A stretch of DNA of 64,000 bases from CBDBJR01 sp965206445 (GTDB lineage: Bacteria; Pseudomonadota; Gammaproteobacteria; Arenicellales; Poriferihabitantaceae). The stretch lies in NCBI GenBank assembly GCA_965206445.1, contig CBDBJR010000002.1, forward strand, positions 1,798,001-1,862,000, given 5' to 3'. Position numbers and translations under genes: made by a program. Positions 17,373-26,709 of the stretch are shown here, one piece after another. Below the pieces are notes generated by a model, which saw only the letters and a program-made list of their open reading frames with translations, did not search any database and was not told the origin of the DNA. Positions within the stretch are counted from its first letter, which is position 1; each line of letters starts with the position of its first letter.

Positions 17373-19460
17373 TTAGCCGCCGGCTTCCGCCAGTGCTTTG
17401 ATGCTCAACCGCACCCGCCCCTGTTTATCGACTTCGAGCACCTTGACCTTAACCTGGTCGCCTTCCGACAGCACGTCGCTGACCTGGTTGACGCGCTCGT
17501 TAGATATCTGAGAAATATGCACCAGCCCGTCCCGTCCCGGCAGGATGTTAACGAACGCACCGAAATCCATCAGCCGCACAACCTTGCCGTCGTACACGGC
17601 ATCGACCTCGACGTCGGCGGTTATCTGCTCGATTCTGCGCACCGCTTCGGTGGCGGCGAGATTATCGGTTGAGGCGATTTTGATGGTGCCGTCGTCGTCG
17701 ACATCGATGCTGGCGCCGGTTTCTTCCGACAGCGCCCGAATAGTTGACCCGCCCTTGCCAATCACATCGCGAATCTTCTCCGGGTTGATTTTGATCGTGA
17801 CAATACGCGGCGCATAATCGGACATCTGTTCGCGCGCAGAGGCAAGCACCTGATTCATCTGCTCCAGAATATGCAGACGTCCGTGCCGGGCCTGGTCGAG
17901 CGCCTGCTGCATGATCTCCCGGGTTATCCCGTCGATTTTGATATCCATCTGCAACGCGGTGATGCCGTCCGCGCTACCCGCCACCTTGAAATCCATATCG
18001 CCGAGATGATCCTCATCGCCAAGAATATCGGTCAGCACAGCAAACTGCTCACCCTCTTTGATCAGCCCCATCGCGACCCCGGCAATCGCCGCCTTGATCT
18101 TGATGCCGGCATCCATCAGCGCGAGACTGCTGCCGCAGACGCTGGCCATCGAGCTCGAACCGTTGGATTCGGTGATATCGGATACCAGCCGAATGGTATA
18201 AGGAAACGCTTCCTGGCTGGGAATAACCGCCTTCAACCCGCGCTTGGCCAATCGACCGTGGCCGATTTCACGTCGTTTCGGCGAACCGACCCGGCCGGTT
18301 TCACCAACGCAGTAAGGCGGAAAGTTATAGTGCAGCATAAAGGTATCTTTATATTCGCCCGCCAGCGCATCGATGCGCTGCGCCTCCCGCTCCGTACCCA
18401 GCGTCGCCACAACGATGGCCTGGGTTTCACCGCGGGTAAAGCAGGCCGAGCCGTGCGCGCGCGGCAGCAGGCCGGTTTCAATCTGAATCGGCCGCACCGT
18501 ACGCGCATCGCGACCGTCGATGCGCGGCTGGCCTGCCAGAATACGCCGGCGTACGGTTGTCTTTTCCACCTTCTTGACCTCATCCTTGACCGCCGCTGAC
18601 ACATCCTCCCCGGTTTCAGGGCACAGCGCCGCAATGATGCTGGTGCGAATTTCAACCAGCGCATTTTGCCGCTCAACCTTGTCGGCAATCTGATAAGCCG
18701 CTTCAATCCTGCCGTCGTCTGCCGCCGCCACCTGGGTGGCCAGCTCGAGATTGTCGGCCGACGGCTGCCAATCCCACTGGCCCCGGCCCGCTTTTTGGCC
18801 GAGCTCACGCACCGCCTGTATCACGGTACGGCTATGCTCATGGCCGAACATAACCGCCCCCAGCATTTGCTCTTCGGTCAGCATCTGCGCTTCCGATTCC
18901 ACCATCAAGACGGCCGAGTCGGTGCCGGCAATGACCAGATCCAGCGCCGATGTCGCCAGCTGGCTGCGCGTGGGGTTCAATACATACTCATTGTCAATCA
19001 CACCCACCCGGGCCGCACCCAGCGGGCCGTTAAACGGCAGGCCGGACAATTCAATCGCCGCCGAAGTGCCGATCATGGCGATGATATCGGGGTTGATTTC
19101 CGGGTCGATAGACAGCACCGTTGCAATCACCTGAACTTCATGCATAAAACCGGCGGGGAACAGCGGGCGAACCGGTCGGTCGATCAAACGACAGGTCAAC
19201 ACCGCGTTCTCGGATGGCCGCCCTTCGCGCTTAAAAAAGCCGCCGGGGATTTTGCCGGCGGCGTAGGTGCGCTCTTCATAGTCGATCGTCAGCGGGAAGA
19301 AATCCCGCTTGAAGTCGCTTTTCCTGCCGACCACAGTAACCAAAACCACTGTGTCACCGATACGGGCCACAACCGCCCCGTGCGCCTGCCTGGCTATCGC
19401 CCCGGTCTCGAGGCTAACTTCGTGCTGGCCATATTGAAAAATCTGGGTTACTTTGCTCAC
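17373..19460 (-). CDS. pnp: Polynucleotide phosphorylase
   Basis: The 695-residue exoribonuclease has the two RNase PH domains (for example FKREGRPSENAVLTCRLIDR and ITESNGSSSMASVCGSSLA). These are followed by a KH domain (INPEKIRDVIGKGGSTIRALS) and an S1 domain (YDGKVVRLMDFGAFVNILPG). It degrades RNA 3' to 5' using phosphate and is part of the RNA degradosome in many gammaproteobacteria. The start is a GTG at 19460 preceded by AGGAG; the longer TTG reading at 19490 would include that ribosome binding site as codons. It lies 45 bp downstream of rpsO, the conserved order, in which pnp is commonly autoregulated after RNase III cleavage. Confidence 0.96.
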   Translation of the reverse strand: MSKVTQIFQYGQHEVSLETGAIARQAHGAVVARIGDTVVLVTVVGRKSDFKRDFFPLTIDYEERTYAAGKIPGGFFKREGRPSENAVLTCRLIDRPVRPLFPAGFMHEVQVIATVLSIDPEINPDIIAMIGTSAAIELSGLPFNGPLGAARVGVIDNEYVLNPTRSQLATSALDLVIAGTDSAVLMVESEAQMLTEEQMLGAVMFGHEHSRTVIQAVRELGQKAGRGQWDWQPSADNLELATQVAAADDGRIEAAYQIADKVERQNALVEIRTSIIAALCPETGEDVSAAVKDEVKKVEKTTVRRRILAGQPRIDGRDARTVRPIQIETGLLPRAHGSACFTRGETQAIVVATLGTEREAQRIDALAGEYKDTFMLHYNFPPYCVGETGRVGSPKRREIGHGRLAKRGLKAVIPSQEAFPYTIRLVSDITESNGSSSMASVCGSSLALMDAGIKIKAAIAGVAMGLIKEGEQFAVLTDILGDEDHLGDMDFKVAGSADGITALQMDIKIDGITREIMQQALDQARHGRLHILEQMNQVLASAREQMSDYAPRIVTIKINPEKIRDVIGKGGSTIRALSEETGASIDVDDDGTIKIASTDNLAATEAVRRIEQITADVEVDAVYDGKVVRLMDFGAFVNILPGRDGLVHISQISNERVNQVSDVLSEGDQVKVKVLEVDKQGRVRLSIKALAEAGG

Positions 19461-19505
19461 TTTGATGTTTGCTCCTGATGCTGGTAACAAAAAATTACGA
19501 TGGGT

Positions 19506-19775
19506 TTATTTCCTTAGGCCGAGCCTGGCAATCAGCGCACGATAGCTCTCAACATTGGTTTTGCGCAGATAGTTCAGCAGTTTTCGGCGGCGATTTATCA
19601 GCCGCAACAACCCGCGGCGGGAATGGTGATCGTGAATGTGTGTTTTGAAATGCTCGGCCAGGTCCTGAATCCGCGCGGTCTGCAGCGCAATTTGCACCTC
19701 GGGAGAGCCGGTATCGCCTGGTTCACGCTGATAGGCTTTTACCACAGCTGCCTTGTCTTCGACAGTAAATGTCAT
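19506..19775 (-). CDS. rpsO: 30S ribosomal protein uS15
   Basis: The 89-residue protein matches S15 in length and throughout its sequence: GDTGSPEVQIALQTARIQDL, then HHSRRGLLRLINRRRKLLNY. It binds the central domain of 16S rRNA early in 30S assembly. The ATG at 19775 follows GAGG at a usual distance. It is the first gene of the rpsO-pnp pair. Repression by S15 binding to its own leader is known in E. coli; no specific structure was resolved here. Confidence 0.97.
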   Translation of the reverse strand: MTFTVEDKAAVVKAYQREPGDTGSPEVQIALQTARIQDLAEHFKTHIHDHHSRRGLLRLINRRRKLLNYLRKTNVESYRALIARLGLRK

Positions 19776-20078
19776 TTGGTTACCTCATTTAACCAACGGT
19801 TATTACCTGTGCCAAAGCCGAGCTGGAGAAAATTCAAACCGCATGATCACCAGCACCGGCCTCAAACACCGTATACCCAATCCGACGGGCGGGGGTATTC
19901 TAGCGGCGACGGCTGCTGATAGCAACTTAAACCGCACAAAAAACCCGGCGCGCAACCCCGCCTGACCCAACCGCCCCCGGCACAACCGGATTGCGCGCAC
20001 CCCGCTCGCAGCCCGCCGGGATGCCGCGGCAATCCGGGTTTTTCCGGAATCCGTGATCACATTAAAAGCGCAAACCCG

Positions 20079-20084
20079 TATAAT
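20079..20084 (+). promoter_or_regulatory. Possible -10 box for asd
   Basis: A perfect TATAAT lies 50 bp before the asd ATG, with only a weak -35 (ATCACA, 20056-20061) at 17-bp spacing. The 359-bp divergent region 19776-20134 also holds a short inverted repeat around CCGG near 20033-20047 and no gene. Confidence 0.4.
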
Positions 20085-20134
20085 AGGCCGCTTTCCAATT
20101 TGGCAGTCGTGTTTCACGTCAATCGACAACGGAT

Positions 20135-21256
20135 ATGCAATTAAAACGGGTCGGGTTTGTCGGCTGGCGAGGCATGGTCGGCTCTGTTCTGATGCAGCGG
20201 ATGCGCGCAGAGCAGGATTTTTCCTTGATTGAGGAGCCCTGCTTTTTCAGCACCTCCCAGAGCGGGCTGCCGGGGCCGGACATTGGCCGGGCGGTACCGG
20301 AGTTGATGCCGGCCCGCGATCTCGACCTGCTGATGGGCATGGATGTCATCGTGAGCTGCCAGGGCGGAGACTACACGCAGGAAATGCACCCCCGGCTGCG
20401 TGAGCAGGGTTGGAGCGGCTACTGGATTGACGCCGCCTCCACGCTGCGCATGGACAAACAGGCAACGATTATTCTCGACCCGGTCAACCTGCCGCTGATT
20501 CAACGCCAATTGGCCGCCGGGCGGAAAGATTTCATTGGCGGCAACTGCACCGTCAGCCTGATGGTAATGGCATTGCACGGGCTGTTGCAGGCCGATTTGG
20601 TCGAGTGGATTACGGTGGCGACCTACCAGGCCATCTCGGGCGCCGGTGCGCGTCAGATGCGCGAGCTGATACAGCAAATGGGGCATATCCACAGCGCGGC
20701 CGGCCAGCAGTTGGCCGATGCCGACGGCTCCATTCTTGAACTGGACCGGCAGGTATTGGCCAGCATGCGCTCGGCGCAGTTGCCGAGCACTGAAATTGGT
20801 GCCCCGCTGGCCGGTAGCCTGCTGCCGTGGGTTGACGCCGACCTCAATGGGCACAGCCGTGAAGAACAAAAAGGGGCACAGGAAACCAATAAAATCCTGG
20901 CCCGCCAGGAGGCGCCGATTCCGATTGAAAGCACCTGTATTCGCATTGGCACGATGCGCTGCCATTCTCAGGCATTCACCCTCAAACTCAAGCGGGACCT
21001 GCCGCTGGATGAGATTGAAGAGCGGCTGGCGCAGGCCAATCCGTGGGTCAGGCTGGTCGCCAATACCCGCGCATCGAGTTTGCAGCAATTGACGCCGGCC
21101 GCCGTTACCGGGAGCCTGGAGATTGCGGTCGGTCGGGTTAAAAAACTGCGCCTTGACGGCAATTATCTATCCGTCTTTACCGTCGGCGATCAACTCCTGT
21201 GGGGGGCCGCAGAACCGCTCAGGCGAATGCTGCACATCCTGCACCGGGACGCCTGA
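20135..21256 (+). CDS. asd: Aspartate-semialdehyde dehydrogenase
   Basis: The 373-residue protein shows the NADP-binding start VGFVGWRGMVGSVLMQRM and the catalytic cysteine C138 in FIGGNCTVSLM, both typical of the gammaproteobacterial Asd form. It reduces aspartyl-4-phosphate to aspartate-semialdehyde, the branch point to lysine/diaminopimelate, threonine and methionine. Length and the closing HILHRDA fit the E. coli-type enzyme. It is transcribed divergently from rpsO and lies 111 bp upstream of the serA-like gene. Confidence 0.95.
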   Translation: MQLKRVGFVGWRGMVGSVLMQRMRAEQDFSLIEEPCFFSTSQSGLPGPDIGRAVPELMPARDLDLLMGMDVIVSCQGGDYTQEMHPRLREQGWSGYWIDAASTLRMDKQATIILDPVNLPLIQRQLAAGRKDFIGGNCTVSLMVMALHGLLQADLVEWITVATYQAISGAGARQMRELIQQMGHIHSAAGQQLADADGSILELDRQVLASMRSAQLPSTEIGAPLAGSLLPWVDADLNGHSREEQKGAQETNKILARQEAPIPIESTCIRIGTMRCHSQAFTLKLKRDLPLDEIEERLAQANPWVRLVANTRASSLQQLTPAAVTGSLEIAVGRVKKLRLDGNYLSVFTVGDQLLWGAAEPLRRMLHILHRDA

Positions 21257-21367
21257 CTGCCGCCGCCGTGCTCGCCGAAAATCAAACTCGACCATACACC
21301 TGATTGCGTCCGTGTTGTAAACTTGCATTGCCTCACCCCATAACCGATATTCCCGACCCTGATAACG

Positions 21368-22336
21368 ATGAAAATTCTGATTGCCGACAGTTTCCCGCAA
21401 ACCCATATCGACCGGCTCGATGCGCTCGGCCACACCTGCACCCACGCGCCGGAGCTGGATCAAACCACCCTGCCCAACGCGATTGCCGACCATCAGGTGC
21501 TGATTGTGCGCAGCACCCGGGTTGACCCGGCGACAATTGATGCCGGCGCGCGGCTGCAACTCATCATCCGCGCCGGCGCCGGCACCAATACGATTGACAA
21601 GGCGCACGCAGCGAAAAAAAATGTGCGCGTCTGCAATGTGCCGGGCGCGAATGCGATTGCCGTTGCCGAACTGGCGATTGGCCTGATGTTGTCGATCGAC
21701 CGCCATCTGGCCGACAACGTTGCCGATCTCAGGCAGCAGATCTGGAACAAGAAAAAGTACAGCAGTGCACGCGGGCTTTACGGCCAGACACTGGGCATTC
21801 TCGGGCTGGGGGCGATCGGCATTGCCGTCGCCGAGCGCGCCGCTGCTTTCGGTATGCCGGTCATCGTCACGACCCGGCCCGGGCGCAGCGCTGCAATGCG
21901 GCAACGTATGGCGCAGCTCGGAATTACCGAAGTGGCCGACCTGGCGGCGCTATTGTCGCGCAGCGACATCGTCTCGCTCCATCTGCCGGCCAATCCGGAT
22001 ACCCGCGGCCTCGTCAATGCCGGTTTTCTGGCGCAAATGCAGCCGGGTGCAATGCTGATCAACACCTCACGCGGAGAGCTGGTTGATGAAGCTGCGTTAA
22101 TCGACGCGATGAATCATCGGCAGATCCGCGCCGGGCTGGACGTGTATCAAAACGAGCCGGGCGCCGGTGACGAGCGCTTCGACGGTGCGCTGGCAAGGCA
22201 CCCCGGCGTCTGCGGCACGCACCATATCGGGGCCTCGACCCGGCAGGCGCAAGTCGCCGTCGCCGACGGCGTACTGCGCGTGATCGAATCATTTCAGGCT
22301 GATAAGCTGATTTTCTGCGTCAACAACCCAACCTGA
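21368..22336 (+). CDS. D-2-hydroxyacid dehydrogenase, probable 3-phosphoglycerate dehydrogenase (short, no ACT domain)
   Basis: The 322-residue protein has the NAD-binding Rossmann motif LGILGLGAIGIAVAERAAAFGM and the active-site elements LINTSRGELVDE, LDVYQNEP and GTHHIGAS. It lies directly upstream of serC, which makes the first step of serine synthesis, oxidation of 3-phosphoglycerate, the likely role. It lacks the C-terminal regulatory domains of E. coli SerA, so serine feedback through an ACT domain is not expected. Family members act on several hydroxyacids, so specificity rests on context. Confidence 0.82.
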   Translation: MKILIADSFPQTHIDRLDALGHTCTHAPELDQTTLPNAIADHQVLIVRSTRVDPATIDAGARLQLIIRAGAGTNTIDKAHAAKKNVRVCNVPGANAIAVAELAIGLMLSIDRHLADNVADLRQQIWNKKKYSSARGLYGQTLGILGLGAIGIAVAERAAAFGMPVIVTTRPGRSAAMRQRMAQLGITEVADLAALLSRSDIVSLHLPANPDTRGLVNAGFLAQMQPGAMLINTSRGELVDEAALIDAMNHRQIRAGLDVYQNEPGAGDERFDGALARHPGVCGTHHIGASTRQAQVAVADGVLRVIESFQADKLIFCVNNPT

Positions 22337-22397
22337 GCGGCGTCTTTTTACCGCCGCTTTTCTCACCAAGACCTTTTTACCTGGCCATCATATTGTC

Positions 22398-23489
22398 ATG
22401 AACACACCCAACCGCAAATTTAATTTCAGCGCCGGCCCCTGCACGCTTCCTCTGGAGGTGCTGGAACAGGCCCAGGCCGAATTCGTCGACTATCAGGGCG
22501 CGGGAATGTCCCTGATCGAAATGAGCCATCGCGGCCCGCACGTCACCGCGGTCGCCGAACAGGCCAGGGCAAATGCAATGCGGCTGTTTCAGGTCAGCGA
22601 TGATTTCAGCGTGCTGTTTTTACAGGGCGGTGCGACCTTGCAGTTCTCTATGATACCGATGAATCTGCTGCATGGCGGGCAGAAAGGCGCCTACGTTCAT
22701 TCCGGCGTCTGGGCCAAAGGGGCGATTGCCGACGGGCACCAGCACGGTGCGGTGTATACCGCCTGGGACGGGGCGGATAATCAGTATACGCGCATGCCGT
22801 CAAGCGACGAAATCCGGCTGCAAGACAATACCCGCTACCTGCATATCACGACCAACGAGACGATCGGCGGGGTGCGTTTTGCGGATTGGCCGCAGGTGGA
22901 GGTGCCGCTAATCGGCGATATGTCATCCGAATACATGGCGCGGCCGATTCCCTGGGAGAAATTCGATCTGGTATACGGTGGCGCCCAAAAAAACCTCGGC
23001 CCGTCCGGGCTGGCGCTGGTGTTCATCCGCAAATCGATTCTGCAGCACAGCAATCAGAAGATTGGCAGCTATCTGCGCTACGATATGCAGGCGTCAAAAG
23101 AGTCGATGTTAAATACCCCGCCGGTATTTTCAATTTACCTGCTCGGCAAAGTGCTTGAGTGGATGCAACGCCAGGGCGGGCTGGCGGCGATGGAATCTCG
23201 TGCGGCGGACAAGGCGGGCTTGCTCTATACGGTGATTGATGACAGCGACGGTTATTACCAATGCCCGGTAGACGTCGCCTGCCGCTCGCATATGAACGTC
23301 GTGTTTCGCCTGCCCGACGAGCAGCTCGAGCGGAAGTTTCTGGCCGACAGTGACGCCCTCGGCCTGGTCAACCTGAAGGGCCATCGCAGTGTCGGCGGCT
23401 GTCGTGCCAGTATTTATAATGCCATGCCGATCGAAGGCGTACAGGTGCTGGCCGACTTCATGCGGACATTCAAAAACCACAACGGATAG
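22398..23489 (+). CDS. serC: Phosphoserine aminotransferase
   Basis: The 363-residue class V PLP aminotransferase starts FNFSAGPCTLPLEVLEQ, has GMSLIEMSHRG, and carries the PLP lysine K198 in YGGAQKNLGPSG. It converts 3-phosphohydroxypyruvate and glutamate to phosphoserine and 2-oxoglutarate, and can also serve pyridoxine synthesis. Length and motifs match SerC throughout. It lies 61 bp after the serA-like gene and 19 bp before a DUF1015 gene, probably as one operon. Confidence 0.95.
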   Translation: MNTPNRKFNFSAGPCTLPLEVLEQAQAEFVDYQGAGMSLIEMSHRGPHVTAVAEQARANAMRLFQVSDDFSVLFLQGGATLQFSMIPMNLLHGGQKGAYVHSGVWAKGAIADGHQHGAVYTAWDGADNQYTRMPSSDEIRLQDNTRYLHITTNETIGGVRFADWPQVEVPLIGDMSSEYMARPIPWEKFDLVYGGAQKNLGPSGLALVFIRKSILQHSNQKIGSYLRYDMQASKESMLNTPPVFSIYLLGKVLEWMQRQGGLAAMESRAADKAGLLYTVIDDSDGYYQCPVDVACRSHMNVVFRLPDEQLERKFLADSDALGLVNLKGHRSVGGCRASIYNAMPIEGVQVLADFMRTFKNHNG

Positions 23490-23508
23490 CGTTTTCGTTT
23501 CTCCGGCT

Positions 23509-24744
23509 ATGCCAAAAATCAAGGCTTTTACCGGCTATCTGGTTCATCCGGATCACGCCGCCGCGGTCGTCTCGCCCGCGTATGACACGGTTTCGCCCGA
23601 ACAGCGTCGCCGGTTTGCCGCCACACATCCGCACAACTTCCTCAACACCATGCTGTTGTCGGAGGATTTTCCGCCGGATAGCCGCCCGAGTAACGAAAAA
23701 CTGCTGGCGACCAATAAAAGCCAGCTGGACGCGCTGTTGAGCAACGGCTCATTTGAGCAGATAAACCGACCGAGCCTGTTTATCTATCAGCTGGACAGCG
23801 GCGAGCATGTACAAACCGGCGTGGTCTGTGAAATCGGGGTAACCGAATATGAGCAGAAAAAACTGCGCGGCCACGAAAATACGCAGCGGATCAAAGAACA
23901 ACTGCTGACACAGTATCAGCAAATCGTCGGCGTCTCTTCCAGCCCGATCTGTCTGGCCTATGAACACCATGCCGGGATTCAGCAATACCTCGAACAGGCC
24001 GTGCAAGCCGCCCCTGATCTCGACTTCCTGTCTGAAAACGGGGTTCGGCAGCGGATATGGCGCATCTGCCCATCACGCCAACAGCACCTGATCGATCTAT
24101 TCGCCCCGATCGAAACCACGTATCTCACCGACGGCCACCACCGCGCCGCCGCCGCCGAGCACTATGCAAAAGCGATGCGGGAAAAACATACCAATCACGG
24201 CGACGAGCCTTACAACCAACTGCTGGTGGTATTGTTTTCCGCACAACAGCTCAAGCTGCTGCCGTTTCACCGCTGCGTCAAAGATTTAAACGGCTTGACC
24301 GAAGCGCAGTTGCTGACCGCGGTACGCGCTCGATTCCAGACGACCGATCTGGGTGCCATGGATATGTATACCCCCGAACAGCCCGGCGATTTCGGCATGC
24401 TGCTGAACGACCGATGGTATCGGCTGCGCGTAAAAGCCGAGCTCGTCGAGGGCGTCAACCCGATTGATGCACTCGATGTGTCCATCCTCCAGAACCACAT
24501 TCTCGGCCCCATACTCGGTATCGAAGACAGCCGCAGCGACCCGCGGATGGATTACATTGCCGGCACGACCGGCGGCCGGCATCTGCGCGAAAAATATACC
24601 GACGGCTGGCCGATCTGTTTTGTTTGCTACCCGACTTCGATCAAACAGCTGATGGCGATTGCCGATGCCGGACAGCTCATGCCGCCCAAATCAACCTATT
24701 TTGTCCCCAAGCCGTACGCCGGCGTATTTGTCTGTAGAAAATAA
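23509..24744 (+). CDS. DUF1015-family protein in a serine biosynthesis operon
   Basis: The 411-residue protein starts MPKIKAFTGYLVHP. It has the family's VSPAYDTVSPEQ near residue 21 and TYLTDGHHRAAAAEHYA near residue 203. The DGHHR motif resembles that of ParB-like proteins and of the ParB-fold serine kinases SerK and SbnI, so a nucleotide-dependent role in serine metabolism is possible. That is inference, since the family has no established function I can cite. The ATG at 23509 sits 19 bp after serC; an upstream alternative would overlap serC heavily and is unlikely. It ends a serA-like/serC/DUF1015 run. Confidence 0.85.
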   Translation: MPKIKAFTGYLVHPDHAAAVVSPAYDTVSPEQRRRFAATHPHNFLNTMLLSEDFPPDSRPSNEKLLATNKSQLDALLSNGSFEQINRPSLFIYQLDSGEHVQTGVVCEIGVTEYEQKKLRGHENTQRIKEQLLTQYQQIVGVSSSPICLAYEHHAGIQQYLEQAVQAAPDLDFLSENGVRQRIWRICPSRQQHLIDLFAPIETTYLTDGHHRAAAAEHYAKAMREKHTNHGDEPYNQLLVVLFSAQQLKLLPFHRCVKDLNGLTEAQLLTAVRARFQTTDLGAMDMYTPEQPGDFGMLLNDRWYRLRVKAELVEGVNPIDALDVSILQNHILGPILGIEDSRSDPRMDYIAGTTGGRHLREKYTDGWPICFVCYPTSIKQLMAIADAGQLMPPKSTYFVPKPYAGVFVCRK

Positions 24745-24801
24745 ACCCGGCCCGGCCATCCGCTGAGTCGGCAGCCGTCGACCGCCGCCGACCCATTTAC
24801 C

Positions 24802-25722
24802 TCAGCCGCTTTTCGGCACCACTCTCTCCGACAACCCGATGCCGCTCAGCACCAGCAACAACGCAGCCGCATGGTAGATTGAAAACACTTCCCGCAAAAA
24901 AAGCACCGCAAACAAGGAGGCGAACAACGGCACCAGATTAACAAACACCCCCGCCCTGCCCGGGCCGATCAAAGACACACCGCGAATAAAACTCAACTGC
25001 CCCAGTACCGAGGGGAATACGATCACCGCCGCGATAATCAGCCAGCCTGTTGGAGTCGGCCAAAGCAAACCGGAGGTCGCCGCTTCATACAAAACCAGCG
25101 GAATCGATGCCCCCATCGCGGCAAACGCCATTACGGCCAGCAATGAAAATGTCGAAACCGGTATGTGACGACGCAGGCCAACGGCATAACCGGCGTAAAG
25201 CACACTGCCAAACACCATCAGCACATCACCCGGATTGACCCATGACCCGGACAAATGCGCCACCCGCCCGCCGACCGCGACCAGGGCCACCCCGGTAATC
25301 GTCACCGCCACGCCAACGCACTGCAACGGCCGAATCGGTGTACCGTAAGCCACGAACACCCCGATCAGCACGAACATCGGCATCGCACCTTGAATAATCC
25401 CGATATGGATTGCGGTCGTGCTATGTGCGGCCAGATACATGCAGGCATTGAAGGCGGTAAACCCGAGCGTGCCCATACCCGCCAGGAACACCCGATGCTG
25501 TTTCAACACCGGCCAGTCTTTGATCAATTGGCGATGCGCAACCGCCCACAGCAGCAAAACCGAGCCCACCCACCGCAGCATCACCAGCAAGAAGGGCGAT
25601 ACTTCACCCACCGAAGCGCGGCTAAACACGGCATTGGCGCCCCAGCACGCCGTGGCAAAAATCAACAGCAGATACGCCTGCAGCACAGACCGTGACGCAA
25701 TCCGATTGTCGTCGGCGCTCAT
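24802..25722 (-). CDS. EamA/DMT-family membrane transporter
   Basis: The 306-residue protein has about ten hydrophobic segments arranged as two EamA repeats. The first opens LLLIFATACWGANAVFSRA and the second lies after GDVLMVFGSVLYAGYAVGLRR. These inner-membrane carriers export or import small metabolites; the substrate cannot be deduced. It converges with the DUF1015 gene. The 57 bp between them contains a GTCGGC/GCCGAC inverted repeat that could end transcription on either side. Confidence 0.87.
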   Translation of the reverse strand: MSADDNRIASRSVLQAYLLLIFATACWGANAVFSRASVGEVSPFLLVMLRWVGSVLLLWAVAHRQLIKDWPVLKQHRVFLAGMGTLGFTAFNACMYLAAHSTTAIHIGIIQGAMPMFVLIGVFVAYGTPIRPLQCVGVAVTITGVALVAVGGRVAHLSGSWVNPGDVLMVFGSVLYAGYAVGLRRHIPVSTFSLLAVMAFAAMGASIPLVLYEAATSGLLWPTPTGWLIIAAVIVFPSVLGQLSFIRGVSLIGPGRAGVFVNLVPLFASLFAVLFLREVFSIYHAAALLLVLSGIGLSERVVPKSG

Positions 25723-25800
25723 GTCGATTGACCGCGGTGACCGACAGACCGCCCGCCCGCCCGCCCGCAGAAAACCGAATCGAGCGTGAACACCGTGCGG

Positions 25801-26709
25801 TCAGCGCACGCTGTTCAAGCCGCCGATTCGCCCCTGGGTGACCCGCTCCAGGCCGGCCAGGTCGTGCACCGTGTGCACCGCGTCAAACCCGCACCGACGA
25901 AACAGATCAGACACCGCGGCGGCTTGCCGATAACCGTGTTCCACTGCCAGCCAGCCGAAGCGGGACAGATGGCCGGCGGCCTGAGAAATCAGCGTGGTCA
26001 AATCACGCAACCCCGCGTCTGCGGCAAAAATCGCCGGCGCCGGTTCAAATTTTTCCACCCCCCACTGCAACTGCGCATCGTCCCGGTCGATATAAGGCGG
26101 GTTGGCCACAATCAGATCAAACTGTTGGCCGGCAACCGCGGCATACCAACTGCCGTGCGCAAACGCCACCCGCGGCAAACCCTGCTGCGCCGCATTGCGC
26201 CGGGCCAGTGCCAGTGCCGGCGCCGAGACATCCGTCAACGTCACCCCGGCGGCCGGCAGCTCAGACGCCAGCGCCAGCCCGACTGCGCCACAACCGGTTC
26301 CCAGCTCCAGCAGCGTCACCCGCCCGCCCGCCCGGCAGGGCATGGCCTCGACCTGGCGCAGCGCCTGCTCAACCAGCAATTCCGTTTCCGGACGCGGAAC
26401 GAAAACCCCGGCGGCGACCTCAAAGCGGAGCGACCAGAACTCCTTATACCCGGTCAGATAGGCGACCGGCTCGCCCGCGGCGCGGCGCGCGATCAAACCC
26501 AGATAGTGTGCGCGCACCGCCGCGGTGACCCGGTCATCGCCGTGCCCCAACAGCCAGGTCGCCGAGCGGTTCAAACTATGCGCCAACAGCACTTCCGCAT
26601 CCAGCAGTGCGTCCCGGCGGGACACCGGCGGGCGGCACGACCGCGGGCTGACCAGGTTGGCAACGCCGGCCGACAGCAGGGCGCTAACCGATTCGGCCGA
26701 CAGCACCAT
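25801..26709 (-). CDS. prmC: Peptide chain release factor N5-glutamine methyltransferase
   Basis: The 302-residue AdoMet-dependent enzyme has the N-terminal RF-binding domain, the AdoMet motif LLELGTGCGAVGLALA and the catalytic NPPYID motif. It methylates the glutamine of the GGQ motif in release factors. Its ATG overlaps the prfA stop as TGATG, the usual prfA-prmC coupling. The region just upstream of its neighbour (25723-25800) carries only a short CCCG-rich tract. Confidence 0.94.
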   Translation of the reverse strand: MVLSAESVSALLSAGVANLVSPRSCRPPVSRRDALLDAEVLLAHSLNRSATWLLGHGDDRVTAAVRAHYLGLIARRAAGEPVAYLTGYKEFWSLRFEVAAGVFVPRPETELLVEQALRQVEAMPCRAGGRVTLLELGTGCGAVGLALASELPAAGVTLTDVSAPALALARRNAAQQGLPRVAFAHGSWYAAVAGQQFDLIVANPPYIDRDDAQLQWGVEKFEPAPAIFAADAGLRDLTTLISQAAGHLSRFGWLAVEHGYRQAAAVSDLFRRCGFDAVHTVHDLAGLERVTQGRIGGLNSVR

